From JACVRW01 sp963716215 (lineage in GTDB: Bacteria; Actinomycetota; Thermoleophilia; Solirubrobacterales; Thermoleophilaceae), in contig OY970298.1 of assembly GCA_963716215.1 (NCBI GenBank), positions 1,426,001 to 1,490,000 on the forward strand: a stretch of 64,000 bases of DNA, read 5' to 3'. Made by a program: the position numbers and the translations under genes. Shown piece by piece: positions 60,349-64,000 of this stretch. The notes below the pieces were generated by a model. That model worked only from the letters and a program-made list of their open reading frames with translations, searched no databases and was not told the origin of the DNA. Positions within the stretch are counted from its first letter, which is position 1, and each line of letters begins with the position of its first letter.

Positions 60349-61583
60349 CAGAGCTCGAACACCTCGCGGGCGCTGCCGAGCGCGTGTACCAGCCGGTCCA
60401 CGTCCTCGCGCACGTTGTAGACGTGGAACGACGCCCGCGCGGTCGCGCCCACGCCGAGGCAGCGCATCAGCGGCTGCGCGCAGTGGTGTCCGGCGCGCAC
60501 GCAGACGGCCTCGCGGTCGCACAGCTCCGCGATGTCGTGCGGGTGCATCCCCTCGATCGTGAACGGCACGACCCCGCCGCGTCGGTCGGGACTGTCCGGG
60601 CCGTACAGGGTGATCCCGTGCACCTCCGGCAGGCGCTCCAGCGCGTACGCGGTCAGGTCGCGCTCGTGCTCGCGCACGTGCTCCATGCCGATCTCGCCGA
60701 GGTAGTCGATCGCGACGCCCAGTCCGATCGCCTCGGCGATCGCGTTCGTGCCCGCCTCGAACTTCCAGGGCAGCTCGTTCCAGGTTGAGTGCTCGCGCTC
60801 CACGCGCGAGATCATGTGCCCGCCGCCGAGGAAGGGCCGCATCTCCGCCAGCAGCTCGCGGCGGCCGTGCAGCATTCCGACCGTCGGTCCGAGCGCCTTG
60901 TGTCCGGTCCAGGCGTAGAAGTCGGCGTCGATCGCGGTCAGGTCGACCGGCAGCTGTGGCACGGCCTGCGCGCCGTCGATCACCGTGACCGCCCCGGCGG
61001 CGCGGGCGCGCCGCGCGATCTCCTCGACCGGGTTGATCGTGCCGAGCACGTTCGACACGTGCGCGACCGCGACCAGCTTCACGCGACCCTCCGCGAGCAC
61101 GGCATCGAGCTCGTCGAGCGACAGCTCGCCCGAGTCGCCGACCGACAGGTAGCGCAGCCGCGCCCCGGTCTCCTCGCAGAGCAGCTGCCACGGCACGATG
61201 TTGGAGTGGTGCTCCATCTCCGTGATCAGCACCTCGTCGCCTGCGCCCACGTTGCTCCGGCCCCACGCGTAGGCCACCAGGTTGATCGACTCGGTCGCGT
61301 TGCGGGTGAAGATCGAGCAGGCGGACTCCCAGCCCACGAACGCCGCGATGCGTTCGCGCGCCCCCTCGAACAGCTCGGTGGCTTCGCGGCCGAGCTCGTA
61401 GACGCCGCGGTGGACGGTGCCGTACGAGTGCGAGTAGAACTGCTCCATCGCCTCGATCACCGCGCGCGGCTTCTGGGCGCTCGCGGCCGAGTCCAAGTAG
61501 ACGAGCGGGTGCCCGTTGAACTCGCGCTCGAGCACCGGGAAGTCGGCGCGCACCTCCGCGAGCGGTTTGGTGGCTACGGCCAT
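60348..61583 (-). CDS. sufS: Cysteine desulfurase SufS
   Basis: A 411-residue PLP enzyme that releases sulfur from cysteine for Fe-S assembly. LVYLDSAASAQKPRAVIEAM, RNATESINLVAYAWG, EHHSNIVPWQLL, the PLP Lys in AWTGHKALGPTVG and the persulfide Cys in RAGHHCAQPLM identify the SufS/CsdA class. Length is as expected. Its ATG overlaps the sufD stop by one base and its TGA overlaps the sufU ATG, giving tight translational coupling. Confidence 0.96.
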   Translation of the reverse strand: MAVATKPLAEVRADFPVLEREFNGHPLVYLDSAASAQKPRAVIEAMEQFYSHSYGTVHRGVYELGREATELFEGARERIAAFVGWESACSIFTRNATESINLVAYAWGRSNVGAGDEVLITEMEHHSNIVPWQLLCEETGARLRYLSVGDSGELSLDELDAVLAEGRVKLVAVAHVSNVLGTINPVEEIARRARAAGAVTVIDGAQAVPQLPVDLTAIDADFYAWTGHKALGPTVGMLHGRRELLAEMRPFLGGGHMISRVEREHSTWNELPWKFEAGTNAIAEAIGLGVAIDYLGEIGMEHVREHERDLTAYALERLPEVHGITLYGPDSPDRRGGVVPFTIEGMHPHDIAELCDREAVCVRAGHHCAQPLMRCLGVGATARASFHVYNVREDVDRLVHALGSAREVFEL

Positions 61584-62851
61584 CAAACGGCCTCCGCGCG
61601 CTCCCCGATGAACTCGCGCACCTGGTCCTCCGCGCCCTTGAGCTTCTCGGCGATGCGACGCCGCACGAGCTCCTCGAGCCCCGGGTCCTCGAGTCGCTGA
61701 ACGACCTCCTCGAAGTAGCCCTCCACCAGCACGCGCACCGCCTCGGCGCGCGGGAGGCCGCGGCTCATCATGTAGAAGATCTGCTCCTCGTCGAGCTCGC
61801 CGACGGTGCCGCCGTGCGAGGCCTTGACGTTGTCCACCTCCACGATCAGCGACGGGATCGCGTCGCCGCGCGCCTTGGGCGAGAGCAGCATCTGGTGGGT
61901 CTGCAGGTAGGTGTCGACCTCGGGCGCCTTCGGCAGGATGTGGATCAGGCCCTCGTACGAGGCGCGCGACTCGCCGGTCAGCACGCCCTTCCAGACGGTG
62001 TCGCCCGTGGTGTGGCCCGCCTCGTGGCGGTCGGAGGTGAACAGGTCGAGGTGCTCGTCGCGCTCGGTGAAGTAGAGGCCCGTGTGCTTCATGTCCGAGC
62101 CTTCCTCGGCGGTGATGATGTCGAGCGTCTGCTTGGTCAGCCGGCCGCCGAGGTGGACGGGCACCCACTTCACCCGCGCGTCCCGGCGGATCTCCACGCG
62201 GCGCGTGGACAGATCGTAGATCTCTCCGCGACCCCAGTCCTGGTAGTGCGCGAGGTCGACCTGCGCGCCGGGCAGGGCATACAGCTCGAACGCGCCAGAG
62301 TGGAGCGCCTGGCCTTCGAAGTCGGGCGCGCGGAAGTACTCGCGGATCTTCACCTCGGCGTGCTCGCCAACGACCGCGAGCGTGTGCGCCCACTGCGCCG
62401 TGCCGGGCTCGTCGATCAGCCAGACCACCTGAATCGGATGCTCCACCTGCACGTCCTTGGGGACGTGGATGAAGATGCCGCCTGTCCAGAACGCGGCCGT
62501 GCCTGCCGCGAACTTGCTCTCGCTGAGGGGGAGGCGCTTGGCGAAGTGCTCGCGCACGAGCTCCTCGTGCTCCTCGACCGCCTGCTCGAGCGGCATGACG
62601 ACGATGCGGTCGTCGGCGACCTCGGTGTGCACCACGGTCGCTCCGCGCTGCACGATCAGCGCCGCGTGCTGCTCGTCGCCGAGGTCGAGCTGGGGCAGCC
62701 CCTGCTCGTAGCGCTTCGGCTCGAGGGCGTCGAGGTCCAGCCCGCGCAGCGTCGTGGTCCAGAAGCCCGAGCGGCGCCAGGTCGGCACGGGGTCGGCCTC
62801 GTAGGCGGCGAGCGCCTCGCGCCTGCGCTCCTCCACGAACTCAGCCGGCAC
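61583..62851 (-). CDS. sufD: Fe-S cluster assembly protein SufD
   Basis: A 422-residue partner of SufB and SufC in the scaffold complex. WRRSGFWTTTLRGLDLDAL, GTAAFWTGGIFIHVPKDVQV, GALFELY-like and GRLTKQTLDI, YEGLIHILPKAPEVDTYLQ and the C-terminal SRGLPRAEAVRVLVEGYFEE match the SufB/SufD family. It lacks the N-terminal SufB extension and the core Cys, so it is SufD rather than a second SufB. It overlaps sufC by 11 bases and sufS by one base. Confidence 0.93.
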   Translation of the reverse strand: MPAEFVEERRREALAAYEADPVPTWRRSGFWTTTLRGLDLDALEPKRYEQGLPQLDLGDEQHAALIVQRGATVVHTEVADDRIVVMPLEQAVEEHEELVREHFAKRLPLSESKFAAGTAAFWTGGIFIHVPKDVQVEHPIQVVWLIDEPGTAQWAHTLAVVGEHAEVKIREYFRAPDFEGQALHSGAFELYALPGAQVDLAHYQDWGRGEIYDLSTRRVEIRRDARVKWVPVHLGGRLTKQTLDIITAEEGSDMKHTGLYFTERDEHLDLFTSDRHEAGHTTGDTVWKGVLTGESRASYEGLIHILPKAPEVDTYLQTHQMLLSPKARGDAIPSLIVEVDNVKASHGGTVGELDEEQIFYMMSRGLPRAEAVRVLVEGYFEEVVQRLEDPGLEELVRRRIAEKLKGAEDQVREFIGERAEAV

Positions 62852-63590
62852 TCCCGGCCACCTCCTCGCGCACGAACTCGTACCCCTTCTCCTCGAGCTC
62901 GTCGGCGAGCTCGGCGCCGCCCTCGCGGACGATCCGGCCGTCGAGCATGATGTGCACGAAGTCCGGGCGCACGTAGCTGAGGATGCGCGTGTAGTGCGTG
63001 ATGATCAGGAAGCCGCGCTCGTCGTTGCGCATGGCGTTCACGCCGTCGGACACGATTCGCAGCGCGTCGATGTCGAGCCCCGAGTCGGTCTCGTCGAGCA
63101 CCGCGAAGGCCGGCTGGAGCATCGCGAGCTGGAGGATCTCGGCACGCTTCTTCTCGCCGCCCGAGAAGCCCTCGTTGAGGTAGCGCTTGGTGAAGTCGCC
63201 GGAGATCTTGAGCAGGTCGACGTTCTTCCGCAGCAGCGCGCCGAACTCCTTGACCTTGATCGGCTCCTCGCGCCCGGCGTTGACCGCCATGCGCAGGAAG
63301 TTCGCGACCGAGACCCCGGGGATGGTGGCCGGGTACTGGAAGGCCAGGAACAGGCCCGCGCGGGCCCGCTCGTCGGGATCGGCCTCGGTCAGGTCCTCCC
63401 CTTCGAGCAGGATGCGGCCCTCGGTGACCTCGTAGGTCGGGTTGCCCATGAGCGTGTTCGCGAGCGTGGACTTGCCCGAGCCGTTGGGGCCCATCAGCGC
63501 GTGGGTCTCCCCGCGCTTCACGGTCAGGTCGACGCCGTGGAGGATCTCGCGGTCCTCGGTGCGGACGTGCAGGTTCTGGATCTCAAGCAA
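62841..63590 (-). CDS. sufC: Fe-S assembly ATPase SufC
   Basis: A 249-residue ABC-type ATPase that drives SufB2/SufBCD scaffold function without being a transporter. Walker A is GPNGSGKST near residue 36, the signature is FSGGEKKRAEILQL, and Walker B is AVLDETDSGLDIDALRIV with the SufC-specific ETDSGLDIDAL. LAFQYPATIPGVSVANFLR is the Q-loop region typical of SufC. Its start overlaps the rrf2 gene by 8 bases, and its end overlaps sufD by 11. Confidence 0.96.
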   Translation of the reverse strand: MLEIQNLHVRTEDREILHGVDLTVKRGETHALMGPNGSGKSTLANTLMGNPTYEVTEGRILLEGEDLTEADPDERARAGLFLAFQYPATIPGVSVANFLRMAVNAGREEPIKVKEFGALLRKNVDLLKISGDFTKRYLNEGFSGGEKKRAEILQLAMLQPAFAVLDETDSGLDIDALRIVSDGVNAMRNDERGFLIITHYTRILSYVRPDFVHIMLDGRIVREGGAELADELEEKGYEFVREEVAGSAG

Positions 63591-64000
63591 TTGCCTTCTC
63601 AGCCTTCCTCAGTGGCTGGACGAGGTCGTCCAGCGTCATCTCGTTCAGGGTTCGGACGATGGACCCCTGTACCCGGGTCCAGAGCAGCTTGGTGGGACAC
63701 GGTTCGGCTCCCTCACGGGCACAGGTCAGCACGCCGTCCGCGTCTGCGGTGATGCACTCGATCGGAGCGATGTCGCCCTCGAGCGCCGACACCACCTCCG
63801 CCATCGTGATGTCGGCCGCGGGACGGGCGAGCGTGTAGCCCCCGCGCGCGCCGCGCCGGGAGTCCACCAACTCCGCCTTGCGCAGGCGCTGCACCAGGTG
63901 CTCCAGGTACGCCAGCGGCAGCCCCTCGGCATCCGCGATCGAGCCGAGGCTGATCGGCTGGCTGCCGTCGTGCCGCGCGAGGTACGTCATCACGCGGATG
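63583..64000 (-). CDS. Rrf2-family regulator (SufR/IscR-like), N-terminus outside window
   Basis: The C-terminal 139 residues of an Rrf2-type winged-helix regulator; the frame is open past base 64000, and the remaining N-terminus (IRVMTYLARHDGSQP) corresponds to about residue 10 onward of the family. SLGSIADAEGLPLAYLEHLVQRL is the recognition helix region, and RGARGGYTLARPA the wing. Three cysteines, CITADADGVLTC and EPCPTKLLW, are placed like the Fe-S ligands of IscR/SufR, so it probably senses cluster status. It overlaps sufC by 8 bases and heads the suf block, as sufR does in other actinobacteria. Confidence 0.9.
   Translation of the reverse strand, partial: IRVMTYLARHDGSQPISLGSIADAEGLPLAYLEHLVQRLRKAELVDSRRGARGGYTLARPAADITMAEVVSALEGDIAPIECITADADGVLTCAREGAEPCPTKLLWTRVQGSIVRTLNEMTLDDLVQPLRKAEKAIA

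Noticed and set aside
59968..61266. A 432-codon minus-strand frame covering sufU and part of sufS
   Set aside because: Only its last 126 codons, from the ATG at 60348, are SufU; the rest is sufS read out of frame.
1..64000. CRISPR array, tRNA, rRNA, insertion sequence or prophage genes
   Set aside because: No regularly spaced direct repeats, tRNA-like or rRNA sequence, transposase, integrase or phage structural gene was recognised.

Overview
The window is very GC-rich DNA with short intergenic gaps, frequent GTG/TTG starts and many stop/start overlaps. Gene content points to an actinobacterium, most like the Thermoleophilia/Solirubrobacterales: a MarP-type CvpA-protease, a WS/DGAT acyltransferase, IspH of the MEP pathway, an AddAB-type recombination nuclease, a SufBCDSU iron-sulfur system with an Rrf2 regulator, and type IV minor pilins. 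This is inferred from gene families; no rRNA or tRNA is present to fix the taxonomy.

Left part (1-24,050): the end of a glutamate synthase large subunit, the small subunit GltD, a DsbA-like protein, then a second, divergent GltB broken by a +1 frameshift. After these come an SDR, an FHA protein, a small zinc protein, an SRPBCC protein and a lipoprotein. A cell-envelope pair follows (penicillin-binding protein and, divergently, a MarP-like protease), then a patatin, a lysyl-oxidase-like secreted protein, and a redox cluster (flavin reductase, sulfite-oxidase-like molybdoprotein, FAD oxidoreductase). Next are topoisomerase III, a SnoaL-like gene remnant, a frameshifted Baeyer-Villiger monooxygenase and a metallophosphoesterase.

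Middle part (24,050-48,850): addB-addA, a secreted nuclease, an operon of three minor pilins (the first frameshifted), a TetR regulator, an FxsA/unknown/YihX-like HAD operon, a SufT-like DUF59 protein, a frameshifted lipoate ligase, several hydrolases, a GlxA-type regulator divergent from a rhodanese, WS/DGAT, an M28 peptidase and IspH.

Right part (48,850-64,000): two tandem, about 90% identical secreted proteins of unknown function, each followed by a strong hairpin; a SpoIIM-like membrane protein; a NarL-type two-component system; an SDR coupled to a QueA-like protein; a methyltransferase; and the suf genes. sufB stands apart from sufC-sufD-sufS-sufU, with a GH20 hexosaminidase and a thioredoxin-fold gene on the opposite strand between them.

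The main non-coding signals are a family of roughly 100-bp imperfect palindromes lying just after a stop codon between co-directional genes (two clear copies that share sequence and show covarying hairpins, one tentative), and a 259-bp inverted-repeat-rich stretch between convergent genes. Four genes each carry one apparent extra A on the coding strand, which is either decay or a sequence error.
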